A stretch of 64,000 nt of DNA from Candidatus Riflebacteria bacterium HGW-Riflebacteria-1 (GTDB lineage Bacteria > Muiribacteriota > Ozemobacteria > Ozemobacterales > Ozemobacteraceae), in NCBI GenBank assembly GCA_002839445.1, contig PGYB01000007.1:1-64000 (forward strand). Direction: 5' to 3'. Below the pieces are notes generated by a model. The model saw nothing but the letters and a program-made list of their open reading frames with translations. It did no database searches and was not told the DNA's origin. Positions 8,751 through 18,288 of the stretch are shown in pieces. How positions within the stretch are numbered: the first letter of the stretch is position 1; the number at the start of each line of letters is the position of its first letter. The translations under genes were made by a program, and so were the position numbers.

Positions 8751-8956
8751 ATCAGATCCCTTAAGCTGTTTTCCAGATTCTCAAACCGTATGATTATAGC
8801 ACCATGTTTAGACGCCGCCAGCGGTTTTCTTTTGCTGGTCTATTTATGCGACCAATCCAGTTAATACCAAGATTCTTCAGAATTAAAAAAACGCCGTTTT
8901 TAAACTTATGCAAAAAATTGTAGTATTATTTACAGGATGAAGGGAGGACGGTTACA

Positions 8957-10003
8957 GTGAAAAAACATAATTATTTATTATTGGTAACGCTTATTGCTGC
9001 AGTTTTTCTGCCAGCAGCGCTGTTTTCAGAGGCCGACCCGTTTGATGAGAATACAAATGTTGTAATTACCAAGGCCGTAACTATTCCCGTTAATGTTCAT
9101 GATATTGACGTGGCCGAGGCCGCCGAAATGGTAGTTAATGAGGGTTTCCCGATTACTGGGACCGTCAGCTGCGGCAACTCGACGCTTCGCCTTAGAACCT
9201 GGCCGTGGGGTGATGTGATTTCAAACCACACAAGCGGCACCTCGATTACTGTAATCGGTGAATCGGGTGAATTCTTTCTGGTTGAGATCAACGGCAAACA
9301 GGGATACATGCACAAAAACTACGTGAGTATCCCGGATTCGCCGGCATCTGGCGAGGAACCCTCTTATCCCGGCAACACTGCCAGCGGCGGAGCACTCTCG
9401 CTGACCGATGGCGTCAAGGCGTCTAAAGCCGGCGCGGCCGGTAAACCCATAGTTTCAACCAGCACTTCGGCAAGCAGCAGTTCAAGCTCGTCAAGCAGCA
9501 CTTCTGGCTCTGCCAGTAAGCCGACTGTCGGCAGCAATGGCAAGGTTGTCATCAATGTGCCGCAGAAGTGTCAGATGAAGGTCATTTGTCCGGCTCCTGG
9601 TTCTGCTTGTGGCCCGACTTCGCTGGCAATGATACTTTCGCATTACACCGGTAAAAATGTTGATGCGCTGGCTACTGACCTCTGGAGCGTCTGCGGCGCA
9701 ACCGCGGCAAACGGCACCGGTCACGCCGGTCTGAAGAAAGGTGCCCAAAAATACGGTTACCCGAATGCAAAATGGCACTTCTGCGTTACCCAGTCGTGGG
9801 TTCGCGAACAGCTCAAAGCGGGCAAGCCTATTCTCGCACATGTTAAGGGGCATTATGTCGTAATCAAGGGTATTGATAATTCTGGAAAAATATACTTCAA
9901 TGACCCGGGAAGAAGCGTAGTTGACCGCTCAATGTCATTCTCTGAATTTTCGGCATGGTGGAGAGGGGCTGGTTCGACACACCCCTGTATGGTTCTCGAA
10001 TAA
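8957..10003 (+). CDS. Secreted SH3b domain + C39-like cysteine peptidase
   Basis: A 348-aa exported protein. The signal peptide covers about residues 1-25. A bacterial SH3 domain follows (about 60-120, STLRLRTWPWGDVI to GYMHKNYVSI), then a Ser/Gly/Ala-rich linker with long runs of serine (about 150-190), then a papain-like C39-type domain. The latter has C218 in SACGPTSLAM, H299 in GHYVVIKGI and an acidic NDPG loop. Such enzymes cut peptides or cross-links in the cell wall or outside the cell; the SH3b part would bind wall peptides. The start is GTG at 8957, chosen for the AGGGAGG ribosome site. The next gene follows after 14 bp. Confidence 0.82.
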   Translation: MKKHNYLLLVTLIAAVFLPAALFSEADPFDENTNVVITKAVTIPVNVHDIDVAEAAEMVVNEGFPITGTVSCGNSTLRLRTWPWGDVISNHTSGTSITVIGESGEFFLVEINGKQGYMHKNYVSIPDSPASGEEPSYPGNTASGGALSLTDGVKASKAGAAGKPIVSTSTSASSSSSSSSSTSGSASKPTVGSNGKVVINVPQKCQMKVICPAPGSACGPTSLAMILSHYTGKNVDALATDLWSVCGATAANGTGHAGLKKGAQKYGYPNAKWHFCVTQSWVREQLKAGKPILAHVKGHYVVIKGIDNSGKIYFNDPGRSVVDRSMSFSEFSAWWRGAGSTHPCMVLE

Positions 10004-10017
10004 AATTGGATATAACA

Positions 10018-10935
10018 ATGAAAACAATAATTGGAATTCTTATAAGCTTTATTCTCGTTGCTCCAGTCACATTTGGCGCTGAGCCGACCGCGAGCGGCGA
10101 GGCTGGGGTGTTCTTTCCCGGTAAATTTGCCGGTGTTGCCAGCACGGCTGACGGTTCAGTTTATCTGCTTGCCCGCGATCACCGGGTAATCAAGATCACT
10201 CCTGATGGCCAGCAGCAGATTATCAAGCTGCCAGCTATCGCCGATGCCAAAGAAGATGACTATCTCTGCGATATCGCAGCTGCTGACAAGAGCCTCGCGT
10301 TTTGTGGTTATCCTTTTTCCGGGATTTTTGTTCTTGATCTCAGCAAGCCTGACAAGTTTGATTTCATACCGCTGACAATTGATGGCCAGCCGTTGAACGT
10401 TATGATGATTGCCCGCAAGGGCGATGGCTGGTGTGTCAAAGACGCTGACGAAAGAGTTTTGCACGTTGCTGCCGATAGATCGATCAGCCGTTTGCCGAAA
10501 TTTTCTGAACTTGAATCAGATAAATACGGCAAGGCAGTAATAATTCCGCCGCCGGCTGACCATGGTGATAAGATCGTCTATCCCGGCAACGCTTTGCGCG
10601 AAGACGGCACGCCGATGTGGATTGCCCCTGCTGCAGCTTCTCCGCGCGAAATAATGTCGCTTGAATATCTGGGCTACGATGATGCCCAGCGCGATATCTT
10701 TATGGTGACCACTGCCAGCGGCGAACTTGATGCAGAAACCACTCTTTATGCAGTTCAGCATAGCAAGATTGTCGCGTCAAGAAAGATTCCCGGTTCCGAT
10801 GCCGAGGGTGTGATGCGCTATTGCCGCCTGTCTACAGATGGTTCAATTCTGCTGATCCAGGCCGATCCAAACGGTCAGGAAGGCATTTTTTTAAAGCGTC
10901 TCAAACTGGAGACAACCAGCCCCGGCGCTGGCTGA
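10018..10935 (+). CDS. Secreted beta-propeller-like protein of unknown function
   Basis: A 305-aa protein with a signal peptide (MKTIIGILISFIL..., cleavage near TFGA). The body has short repeats of the form 'GSVYLLARDHRVIKITPDG' that resemble NHL or PQQ-type blades, so a small beta-propeller is likely. The start is the ATG at 10018; an in-frame ATG at 9955 would run through the previous gene and lacks a signal peptide. It lies 14 bp after the SH3b/C39 peptidase, so the two are probably co-transcribed and may act together outside the cytoplasm. A terminator follows at 10966. Confidence 0.75.
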   Translation: MKTIIGILISFILVAPVTFGAEPTASGEAGVFFPGKFAGVASTADGSVYLLARDHRVIKITPDGQQQIIKLPAIADAKEDDYLCDIAAADKSLAFCGYPFSGIFVLDLSKPDKFDFIPLTIDGQPLNVMMIARKGDGWCVKDADERVLHVAADRSISRLPKFSELESDKYGKAVIIPPPADHGDKIVYPGNALREDGTPMWIAPAAASPREIMSLEYLGYDDAQRDIFMVTTASGELDAETTLYAVQHSKIVASRKIPGSDAEGVMRYCRLSTDGSILLIQADPNGQEGIFLKRLKLETTSPGAG

Positions 10936-10965
10936 GTTCGTCGGGCCTGATTACTGACCAGATTG

Positions 10966-11008
10966 CGGGGACTGTCTCATAGGAATATGAAACAGCCCCC
11001 CTTTTTTT
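10966..11008 (+). terminator. Intrinsic terminator after the peptidase/propeller operon
   Basis: GGGGACTGT pairs with ACAGCCCC (one bulged A) and is followed by a run of seven T residues (11002-11008). It lies 30 nt past the stop at 10935. Confidence 0.8.
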
Positions 11009-11104
11009 GTACGTGATTTTACGGACATACAAAGTGAATTGTTGAAGTTATAAATAGATGTGTATGTAAGACAATCAGCCGGGGCAAGAGTGAGAGTGAC
11101 TTTT

Positions 11105-11360
11105 ATGATTTCAGATCGCTTGAAGTTCATAATTGCGATATTGTTGCTGCTGATGCTTATTGGAATTGTGCTGATAGTTCTTCCAGGTTTTCGGGCATAT
11201 CCTTCTGTTGAGAAAGAACAACCCTCAACAGAAGCAGGCTTTGATGAATGCTCAATCCCTGGCGATTATCAGGCAAACCATGGAGAACGGAACGCTGGCA
11301 GCAGTCAGTCTGTTTCAAACTACTCTTGCAGAATTCTTAAAGAACCAGAATTCCATTTGA
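11105..11360 (+). pseudogene. Frameshifted small membrane protein gene
   Basis: The first part (from ATG 11105) encodes a transmembrane helix (MISDRLKFIIAILLLLMLIG...). Past about 11200 this frame turns into Cys/Ser/His-rich sequence that does not look coding. The +1 frame then reads like normal helical protein (QKQALMNAQSLAIIRQTMEN...LAEFLKNQNSI) and stops at 11358-11360. One indel between about 11165 and 11215 would join them into a protein of about 85 residues. A further ATG ORF in that frame (11361-11474, 37 aa, MKAIEEEIKETM...) follows directly and could be a second tiny gene. Either the gene is broken or the assembly has an error. Confidence 0.4.
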
Positions 11361-11537
11361 ATGAAAGCCATAGAGGAAGAAATAAAAGAGACCATGGGGC
11401 AAAGTGAGAGATCGATCGTTCTATTAGCGCCTGCGCCCGCAGCAAAGGCGCATTTTGTTGGTATTGTTACATGAGTCGGATTTGTCTATAATGCAGATGC
11501 AAGAGAGAGGATTTTATAAAGTTGCCCGGGGGATGTT

Positions 11538-13145
11538 ATGACCAGTTTCCTTCAAGAAGATTTTCTCGATCTTCCTTCGGCAGATTTTGTTGCGTCGGTC
11601 CTGCCAATCAGCCATTTTCAGCTGGATCTCGAAACCGGAGTTTTCAGCTTCGACAGAAATTTTGGTCCGATGCTTGGGCGGCCTGCAACCGCCAGAATGA
11701 CCATGGATGACTTTTTTGCTATAGCCTTGCCGTATGAGAGGAAGATCATTGAGCTCAAGCTTTTAACTATCAAGCAGGGCTATTCTTCAACTTTAAACAT
11801 CAGCATTCAGCTTTTAGACAGTGCCGGCATAATGCAGTTGCTGGAATGGTCTTCAGTAGTTGACTCCGCTGCCAGGACCGAAAATTGTGCGGGCATCAGG
11901 TTACGTGGCATTTTTCGCCATGTTTCAGACAGTAACTCAGGGCAACGTGATCTTGTGCAAAGCGAGCGCTGGTTTATGGAAGTTCTCGAAGAGTCGCCGC
12001 ATGCTCTTTACCGCATAGATATTAAAAAGAATCGTTTTGATTATGTCAGCAAAGGCTTTGCAAACGCGCTTGGTATGACAAGAGAAGAGATTCTGGCGAC
12101 TCCCTATACTGAATTTCTCAAATTTCATCCGGATGACGCGGATCAATTGATTAAAGTGCGTGACGAAATATATAAAAACCAGAATGGTGGCCGGTTCACC
12201 ATGTATATGGAGTTTCGCTTTCTGTTGAAAACCGGCAAATACGTCTGGCTGAACGATACTTTTACAATTGTGCCAGGTCCAGATGGCCAGCTGGCTTACC
12301 AGGTTGGCTTTGGCTCGGTGATCGAAGAGAGAAAGCAGCTTGAGGAGCAGTTGCGGCAGAGCAATGAACTGCTCGAAGAAAGGGTAAAGCAGCGCACTAT
12401 AGAATTGCACCAGGCGAACGAAACTCTTACCAGATTGATGGGGCAGCGTCAGGAGCTTGAAAAGAAGCTCCTGGAGATATCTGAGCGGGAACGTCGTTTT
12501 ATGGGCCGCGAACTGCACGATGGCCTGTGTCAGCAGATTGTTGGCGTGATGTGCATGTTCGAGGCTGTTCGCACGCGTCTTGCAAGAAAGAAAGTTGCCG
12601 AAGAGTCAGAGCTGACAATGATGCGCGATTTCCTGCAGGATTCGGTAATGCAGATTCGAACGTTGTCGCGAGGGCTCTGCCCGCTCGCTCTTGATCCGCA
12701 CTCTGTTGGCGCGGCACTTTCCACCCTCGCCGTTCAGACTTCTGTCCTCTACAAGATTGAATGCCGCTTCAGTGGCTCGGTTAACGTCAGTGTGGCTGAT
12801 GCCGACGCTGCTCTGCATCTTTACCGAATTACTCAGGAAGCTATTCAGAACGGCATTCGCCACGGCAGCGCGCAAAAAATTGCGATTGATCTGACTGCCG
12901 ACGACGAAAACATCAGTATCACAATTGAAAACGACGGTCGGCCGCTGGGCGTCGTGGCAGATGAACTGTCGACAAGGGCCGTTTCCGAAGCTGGCAGTGG
13001 TCTGGGGCTCAAATTGATTGACTACCGTGTCGGCCTTCTCAGAGGAACCTGGAAAATTGAAAATCAGCCGCAGAATGCCGGTGTCAGGCTGACCATACAC
13101 GCACCAATTTACGGAGGCAGTTATAATGAAGCCACAGTCGCCTGA
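11538..13145 (+). CDS. PAS-containing NarL-type sensor histidine kinase
   Basis: A 535-aa soluble kinase with no membrane segment, so it senses a cytoplasmic signal. It has an N-terminal PAS-like region (about 20-120), a clear PAS/PAC domain (about 142-255, ending VGFGSVIEERKQ), a coiled coil (about 255-320), a HisKA_3 dimerisation/phosphoacceptor helix with H327 in RELHDGLCQQ, and a HATPase_c domain (N box QEAIQNGIRHG, G box GSGLGLKLI). This is the class that pairs with LuxR/NarL-type regulators, and such a regulator overlaps its 3' end by 20 bp. GGGGGA precedes the ATG. The signal is unknown; the neighbouring ABC importer operon is a natural candidate target. Confidence 0.9.
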   Translation: MTSFLQEDFLDLPSADFVASVLPISHFQLDLETGVFSFDRNFGPMLGRPATARMTMDDFFAIALPYERKIIELKLLTIKQGYSSTLNISIQLLDSAGIMQLLEWSSVVDSAARTENCAGIRLRGIFRHVSDSNSGQRDLVQSERWFMEVLEESPHALYRIDIKKNRFDYVSKGFANALGMTREEILATPYTEFLKFHPDDADQLIKVRDEIYKNQNGGRFTMYMEFRFLLKTGKYVWLNDTFTIVPGPDGQLAYQVGFGSVIEERKQLEEQLRQSNELLEERVKQRTIELHQANETLTRLMGQRQELEKKLLEISERERRFMGRELHDGLCQQIVGVMCMFEAVRTRLARKKVAEESELTMMRDFLQDSVMQIRTLSRGLCPLALDPHSVGAALSTLAVQTSVLYKIECRFSGSVNVSVADADAALHLYRITQEAIQNGIRHGSAQKIAIDLTADDENISITIENDGRPLGVVADELSTRAVSEAGSGLGLKLIDYRVGLLRGTWKIENQPQNAGVRLTIHAPIYGGSYNEATVA

Positions 13146-13779
13146 AACAACTCGAATATTTCTCGTTGAAGACCACCCGGTGATGCGCCTTGGGCTTAAA
13201 ATGATGCTTCAGGAGCGTGGTTACATCGTTTGCGGGGAAGCCGCCAGCGAGAGTGAGGCGACAGCTCTGTTGCCTGGTGCGCAGGCTGATATTGCCATTT
13301 TCGACCTGTCTCTAAATGGCGAGACTGCTTTTGCAATGATGACAGCGATGCGCTATCTGCTTCCTGATGTGTGCATGATCGTTTACTCAATGCACGATTC
13401 GCCGCTGTTTGTTGAAAACGCTCTAAAAATCGGGGTTAACGCCTATGTTACCAAGGCCGACCCGGTTGAAACCTTGATAGACGCAATTAATGGAGTATTA
13501 GCCGGCAGGCAGTACATTGGCCCCGCTCTGGTCAAAACTCTTGAAGAAAGAATTTTCAACCAGGGTGGCTATGAAAGTGCTCTGAAACGTCTTTCTGAAA
13601 GAGAGATGGAAGTGTTGACGCTTCTTGGGCGCGGTTTTGGCAACGTTGAGATAGCGCAGCAGCTTTCAGTTAACACCCGAACGGTTGAAACTTACCTGGC
13701 GCGGCTGCGGGAAAAACTGTGCCTGAACAATAACCGCGAACTTATTCGCGAAGCAATTCGAGTAACTCATACCGGTTAA
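13126..13779 (+). CDS. LuxR/NarL-family response regulator
   Basis: A 217-aa DNA-binding regulator. The receiver domain (about 5-125) has the acidic pair in VEDHP, the phosphoacceptor D60 in AIFDLSLNG, a Ser in the switch position (VYSMHD) and the conserved Lys (VTKADP). A C-terminal LuxR helix-turn-helix (about 150-210, LSEREMEVLTLLGRG, NTRTVETYLARLREKL) follows. It is translated with the histidine kinase (20-bp overlap), its certain partner. It converges on the ABC importer operon with a 25-bp gap. Confidence 0.93.
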   Translation: MKPQSPETTRIFLVEDHPVMRLGLKMMLQERGYIVCGEAASESEATALLPGAQADIAIFDLSLNGETAFAMMTAMRYLLPDVCMIVYSMHDSPLFVENALKIGVNAYVTKADPVETLIDAINGVLAGRQYIGPALVKTLEERIFNQGGYESALKRLSEREMEVLTLLGRGFGNVEIAQQLSVNTRTVETYLARLREKLCLNNNRELIREAIRVTHTG

Positions 13780-13804
13780 CCCGAACACACTGAATTGTTG
13801 CAGC

Positions 13805-14920
13805 TCATTCTGCAATACGATAGCCCTGCTCGTCAAAGAGATGCAGGTGTTCGGGGTCCAGTCCGAGGCTGAGGCTGTCACCTGTCGGCTCATCAGGCGT
13901 TCTTATCACCGTCTGGCCCTGTTTGTGAAATGAATAGACGAGGAACTCAGGACCGATATTCTCGATAACACTGATCGGCAGCTCCAGGTTTTGCTCGTTT
14001 TGCGGCTTTACATACAGCCGCTCAGGCCTTACACCAAGAGTTACCTGTTTCAGGTTTTTCGCCTTAAGGCTGGCCGCAGTTGATGCCGGCAATTTTATCT
14101 TAATGCTGTCGGCCAGCAGATACAGGCTGCCGTTTTCTTCCAGCAGGCTGCCGCTAAGCATATTCATGGTCGGCGAACCGATAAATCTGGCGACAAACTG
14201 GTTTACTGGCGCGCGGTAGATTTCAACCGGGGTTCCGACCTGCTGCAGCACGCCGTTGTTCATGATGGCTATGCGGTGCCCGAGCGTCATTGCTTCGAGC
14301 TGGTCATGGGTAACATAAATCGTGGTCACACCGAGCTTTTTCTGGAGATCCTTGAGATGCGCGCGCATTTCGTTGCGCAGCTTGGCGTCAAGGTTACTGA
14401 GAGGCTCATCCATCAGGCACACTTTCGGATTTCTGACGATGGCGCGGCCGATGGCAACACGCTGACGCTGCCCACCAGAAAGCTCAGAAGGCTTGCGGTC
14501 AAGCAGGTGATCAATTTGCAACAGTGTCGCTGCTTCCTTAACCCTGGTTTTTATGACTTCTGGCGTTGGCAACGGTGACAGGTTGGTCAGCGGAAATGCG
14601 ATGTTGTTTTCGACCGTCATGTGCGGGTAAAGCGCGTAACTCTGAAAAACCATCGAGATGTCGCGTTCGAACGGGCCGCTGAATTTGTCGGTGGCGTTAG
14701 CTACGAGGTTCTGGTCAAAATAAAGTTCGCCGCCACTCGGCTTTTCGAGGCCGGCGAGAAGATTGAGCAGTGTGCTTTTGCCGCAGCCTGAGGGCCCGAG
14801 CAGCACGAAAAATTCGCCGGGCTCTATTTCGAGGTCGATGTTTTTAAGCACGTCAACCTTGCCACGAAAAGTAACAAAGCTCTTCGCCAGATTCTTGATA
14901 GTGATTTTGGTGGCATTCAT
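13805..14920 (-). CDS. Sugar ABC importer ATPase, MalK/UgpC type
   Basis: A 371-aa ATPase that powers the importer encoded just upstream. It has Walker A GPSGCGKST, Q-loop, signature LSGGQRQRVAIGRA, Walker B VCLMDEPLSNLDA and the H-loop (YVTHDQ). After about residue 240 comes the MalK-type regulatory OB-fold domain, with the NQFVARFIGSPTMN segment that marks the CUT1 group. It is the last gene of the four-gene minus-strand operon, 15 bp after the second permease. The substrate is probably a sugar or glycerol-phosphate-like compound and cannot be fixed from sequence. Confidence 0.92.
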   Translation of the reverse strand: MNATKITIKNLAKSFVTFRGKVDVLKNIDLEIEPGEFFVLLGPSGCGKSTLLNLLAGLEKPSGGELYFDQNLVANATDKFSGPFERDISMVFQSYALYPHMTVENNIAFPLTNLSPLPTPEVIKTRVKEAATLLQIDHLLDRKPSELSGGQRQRVAIGRAIVRNPKVCLMDEPLSNLDAKLRNEMRAHLKDLQKKLGVTTIYVTHDQLEAMTLGHRIAIMNNGVLQQVGTPVEIYRAPVNQFVARFIGSPTMNMLSGSLLEENGSLYLLADSIKIKLPASTAASLKAKNLKQVTLGVRPERLYVKPQNEQNLELPISVIENIGPEFLVYSFHKQGQTVIRTPDEPTGDSLSLGLDPEHLHLFDEQGYRIAE

Positions 14921-14935
14921 GGTTTGACCTCCAGA

Positions 14936-15766
14936 TTATCCTTTGACGGCGCCGCCCATCAGGCCGGCCACGATATAGCGCTGGAAAATCAGGGTAAGAA
15001 TTACCAGCGGCACAGAAGCGATTGCCGAAGCAGCCATCAGGTTGCCCCATGGAATCTCGCCGTGCAGGCCCTGAAAGAGCGCTATGCCAACCGGCAGGGT
15101 CTGCGCGGTATAGTCGATGGTGAGCATGATCGCAAAGAGAAACTCGTTAAAACAGGCGATAAAGACCAGCAGTGCCGACGAGAAGATGCCGGGCAGTGCG
15201 AGCGGAAAAATGATTTTATACAACACCTTCATGCGGCCTGCGCCGTCGACCAGCGCGGCTTTATCAAGGTCAAGCGGGATCTGGGAAAAGTAGCTCATGT
15301 TGATCCACAGGGCTATCGGGATTGTCCAGGCGATATAAGGCAGGATCAGCGCCATGTGCGAGTTGATCAGACCCATTTTAGAGAACATCTCGAATAGATA
15401 GCCGACAATGCTGATCTGCGGAAACATTGACATAGCGAGTATCAGCAGCGGCACCACCGATCGCCCCGGAAAGCGCATGCGCGAAACCGCGTAAGCGGCC
15501 ATGCTTGAAAACAGGGTGACAACGATCGCAGTTACTGTCGAGATAAACAGGCTGTTTTTTAGGTAATCGAGAAAGTGCAGTGATTGCGCGGTAAGCACCT
15601 GATAGTAGTTGTTGAAGGAATACTCGACCTTGCCGGTTACCAGAAAGTCGGCACGGTCAGCCAGTGAGATCCAGATCATCCAGATGAATGGCCCGAGTGT
15701 AAAGGCGAGCAGAAACAGGCCGGTGGCAAAGATCAGAAAGCTTTTTATCATATCTTCTCTGGTCAT
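14936..15766 (-). CDS. Sugar ABC importer permease, MalG type
   Basis: A 276-aa inner-membrane permease with six predicted helices. The cytoplasmic EAA loop (DKAALVDGAGRMKVLYKIIFPLALPG) contacts the ATPase. Its ATG overlaps the stop of the other permease (ATGA). The length and the C-terminal IFQRYIVAGLMGGAVKG end are typical of MalG/UgpE partners. Confidence 0.92.
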   Translation of the reverse strand: MTREDMIKSFLIFATGLFLLAFTLGPFIWMIWISLADRADFLVTGKVEYSFNNYYQVLTAQSLHFLDYLKNSLFISTVTAIVVTLFSSMAAYAVSRMRFPGRSVVPLLILAMSMFPQISIVGYLFEMFSKMGLINSHMALILPYIAWTIPIALWINMSYFSQIPLDLDKAALVDGAGRMKVLYKIIFPLALPGIFSSALLVFIACFNEFLFAIMLTIDYTAQTLPVGIALFQGLHGEIPWGNLMAASAIASVPLVILTLIFQRYIVAGLMGGAVKG

Positions 15767-16662
15767 TTAAGCTGCTCCGAAAACTTGCCGACACGAAGGT
15801 AGACCAGTGTAATCGCCAGGGCGACGATAAAGGTGACTACCGAAATGGTTGAGCCCATGCCAAAGTTGTCGTTGGCGAATGCTTCAAAACCTAAATATGA
15901 CAGGGTCCGCGTCGACCCGCCCGGGCCGCCGCCGGTCAGCACGTAGACAAGATCGAACATGCGCAATGAATCGATAGTTCTGAAGATCAGCGAAATCACC
16001 AGCACCGGCATCAGCAGCGGCAGCGTGATTTTGTAAAAGCGCCTGAACATGCCGGCGCCATCGACCTTTGCCTGCTGGTAAATGTCTTCGGGGATCGCCT
16101 GCAGACCCGCAAGCAGTATGAGCACGACAAATGGAGTGGTTTTCCAGACATCGGCGAAAACCAGCGCCCAGAAGGCGCCAAACTCGGTGCCCATCCAGTT
16201 GATGCGCTCGTTGACCAGTCCGCTGTTAACAACCAGATAGTTCATGACGCCGTAGGTGTATTCGTATATCAACTGCCAGGTTCGCGCCGAAACAATGGTG
16301 GGAATTGCCCATGGAATCAGAATGACGACTCTGAGCAGGCCGCGCCCTGGGAAAGCTTCATTGAGCAACAGCGCAAAGATAACGCCGAAAAGCGCTTCGA
16401 GAGTGACCGCGGCCACGGTATAAGCCAGCGTAAAACGCAATGCCTGCCAGAAATCGGGCGAGCTGAGCAGGTCGGCATAATTGCGCAAACCGACAAACTG
16501 CTCTGGCAGATAAGAGACATCGAGATACAGACTGGTGTAAAAAGTGCCAAGAACCGGCACCAGCACGAATATGCCGACAACCAGCAGTAATGGCGCGATA
16601 AACATCCAGGCGGTGCGCACCTCGCCTTTTTCGTATTGTTGCAGAAAATTATTTGATGCCAT
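15763..16662 (-). CDS. Sugar ABC importer permease, MalF type
   Basis: A 299-aa inner-membrane permease of the MalF/UgpA type. Six helices are predicted, and the EAA loop reads QQAKVDGAGMFRRFYKITLPLLMP, followed by the LTGGGPGGSTRTL segment common in CUT1 permeases. The start overlaps the solute-binding gene by 14 bp. It forms the transmembrane heterodimer with the 14936-15766 product. Confidence 0.92.
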   Translation of the reverse strand: MASNNFLQQYEKGEVRTAWMFIAPLLLVVGIFVLVPVLGTFYTSLYLDVSYLPEQFVGLRNYADLLSSPDFWQALRFTLAYTVAAVTLEALFGVIFALLLNEAFPGRGLLRVVILIPWAIPTIVSARTWQLIYEYTYGVMNYLVVNSGLVNERINWMGTEFGAFWALVFADVWKTTPFVVLILLAGLQAIPEDIYQQAKVDGAGMFRRFYKITLPLLMPVLVISLIFRTIDSLRMFDLVYVLTGGGPGGSTRTLSYLGFEAFANDNFGMGSTISVVTFIVALAITLVYLRVGKFSEQLK

Positions 16663-17932
16663 AGCTTTTCATCAACTCCAGAACTTCGGTTTGTGCTCTC
16701 TGCAGCGACTCTTCGGGGGTGGCACGATTTGCCAGTGTAGCGCTGATATGCTTCTGAAGAATCTGCGAAACGTTCGAATAGTATGGAATAATCGGCCTTG
16801 GCACGGCGTTGTTAAATACCTGCCGGAGATCTTTCAAGGCCGGGTTGGCGGCAAGAACATCAGCGTCGTCATAAACGTCGGTTCTGCCTGGATTCCAGCC
16901 GAGTTTCAGCGACAGCTGCTTTTGCACAACTGTTGAAGTCAGATATTTGATGAGCGCTGCCGCTTCCGGTTTCATGTCGGAGAAACGCGACATGACGATG
17001 TGCCAGCCACCAAGGGTCGAAGCCCCTTTACCCTGGGTAAAGCCCGGCAGCGGCGCAATGCCGACCTTGCCGCGCACTGGCGAATCCGTCGCGTTGTGTA
17101 AGCCCCAGGCGTATGGCCAGTTGCGCTCAAACAGCGCGTTACCGTTGTGAAAATTCATTCTGACCTCTTCTTCTTTCATGTCGGTAAAGGTGTTTGGCGG
17201 TGAAATCGGCTGTTTATGAATCAGTTCATTCATGTAACGCAGGGCCTCAATGTTGGCAGGCTGGTTGATAACCGGCGTCGCGGTGCCGACAAAAAAGCCG
17301 CCCCCGGCCGAAGTGAAGAATTCAAGAGCGTTGCAGATCAGCCCTTCATATTGCGCGCCTTGCCAGACGTGACCCCAGAAATCAGGGTTTTGTCGGCGTT
17401 CGGCTGGCATAATCTGTTCAGCCATCTGGCGCAACTCGCTCCAGGTTTGCGGAGGATTCTGGTAGCCGTACTTTTCAAGTATATCCCGTCGATAGTAGAG
17501 CAGGCCGCCGTCTATGTATAGCGGCAGGCCAATCAGCTGGTTTTCATAGGTGTCGGCCAGTTCAATTATGCTGGCAAAGAAATCCTGCCGCCTGATTTCG
17601 TAGTTGTCCAGGGGTTCCAGCCACTTTGAAGCGGCCATCTGGCCGATCCAGGCCACGTCAAGAAGCATGACGTCAGGGTCTGGTCGTTGCCCGCGCAGAG
17701 CCAGCAGAATGCCCTGCTTGCGCTGGGTTGAGTCGGTCGATTGCCTGATCAGGATAACTTCGATGTTGGTATCTGCTGTAAATGCGGCAAGCAGTTCTTC
17801 AAAAAACGCGAGCTCGTTAGGTGCTCCGCCAACCATAAAGGTCAGTCGCGGTTGTTGCCCACAGCCATTAAGCAGCAAAATCGCAGCACACAGCAGAATT
17901 CCACTCAAATAGAACATCTTTTTAAACATCAT
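16649..17932 (-). CDS. Sugar ABC importer solute-binding lipoprotein
   Basis: A 427-aa extracytoplasmic binding protein (SBP family 1). It has a lipoprotein signal with lipobox LLNGC (Cys about 24), then a bilobal binding fold with LRGQRPDPDVMLLDVAWIGQMA and the PLYIDGGLLYYRRDILEKYG segment typical of maltose- and trehalose-type binding proteins. It is the first gene of the importer operon. A clear Shine-Dalgarno was not found close to its ATG, so the start is less certain than the family. Upstream lies the 356-bp gap with a copy of the 18051 repeat. Confidence 0.9.
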   Translation of the reverse strand: MMFKKMFYLSGILLCAAILLLNGCGQQPRLTFMVGGAPNELAFFEELLAAFTADTNIEVILIRQSTDSTQRKQGILLALRGQRPDPDVMLLDVAWIGQMAASKWLEPLDNYEIRRQDFFASIIELADTYENQLIGLPLYIDGGLLYYRRDILEKYGYQNPPQTWSELRQMAEQIMPAERRQNPDFWGHVWQGAQYEGLICNALEFFTSAGGGFFVGTATPVINQPANIEALRYMNELIHKQPISPPNTFTDMKEEEVRMNFHNGNALFERNWPYAWGLHNATDSPVRGKVGIAPLPGFTQGKGASTLGGWHIVMSRFSDMKPEAAALIKYLTSTVVQKQLSLKLGWNPGRTDVYDDADVLAANPALKDLRQVFNNAVPRPIIPYYSNVSQILQKHISATLANRATPEESLQRAQTEVLELMKSYGIK

Positions 17933-18050
17933 GCCGTCATTTTAACGCAACTCACCCGGTATCGAAAGCAAAGATTTCGCCAGCGTGATTTCAGAAAAGT
18001 GTTCTAGAGGCTTTCCATTTTGATTTTCCATGCATTTTTCCACAGATTTT

Positions 18051-18132
18051 CGCAGATTGCGCAGATGGATTTCGGATAACTACAAAAAAACTCCTGAATA
18101 ATCTGCGACAATCCTTTAATCTGTGGATAGCT
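18051..18132. repeat. Dispersed intergenic repeat, copy A
   Basis: Contains GCGCAGATGG, TTTCGG, a run of A and then ACTCCTGAATAATCTGCGA, AATCCTTTAATCTGTGGATA. Nearly the same series occurs at 24566-24662, and a shorter fragment near 208-245. All copies sit between genes. The family resembles the 'cgcagattacgcagat' intergenic repeats of several uncultured phyla (from memory). The gap 17933-18288 holds nothing else I can support. Confidence 0.7.
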
Positions 18133-18288
18133 GTGCCAGAGAGCCGGTATAATTTTGAAATTAGTGTGCCTGAGAATAGTCCAAACAAGATAACTTGTAA
18201 CGTCCTTATGGATAAGCAAATGGAGAATTACTGCTGCATCTCTTCGGGGATTGTGGGGTGGGTTTAAAAACCGTATCATGTATGTACT

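Noticed and set aside
18004..18279. Minus-strand 91-aa open frame in the gap before 18289
   Set aside because: Its C-terminal half is a translation of the dispersed repeat, and a similar peptide is 'encoded' by the copy at 24566-24662.
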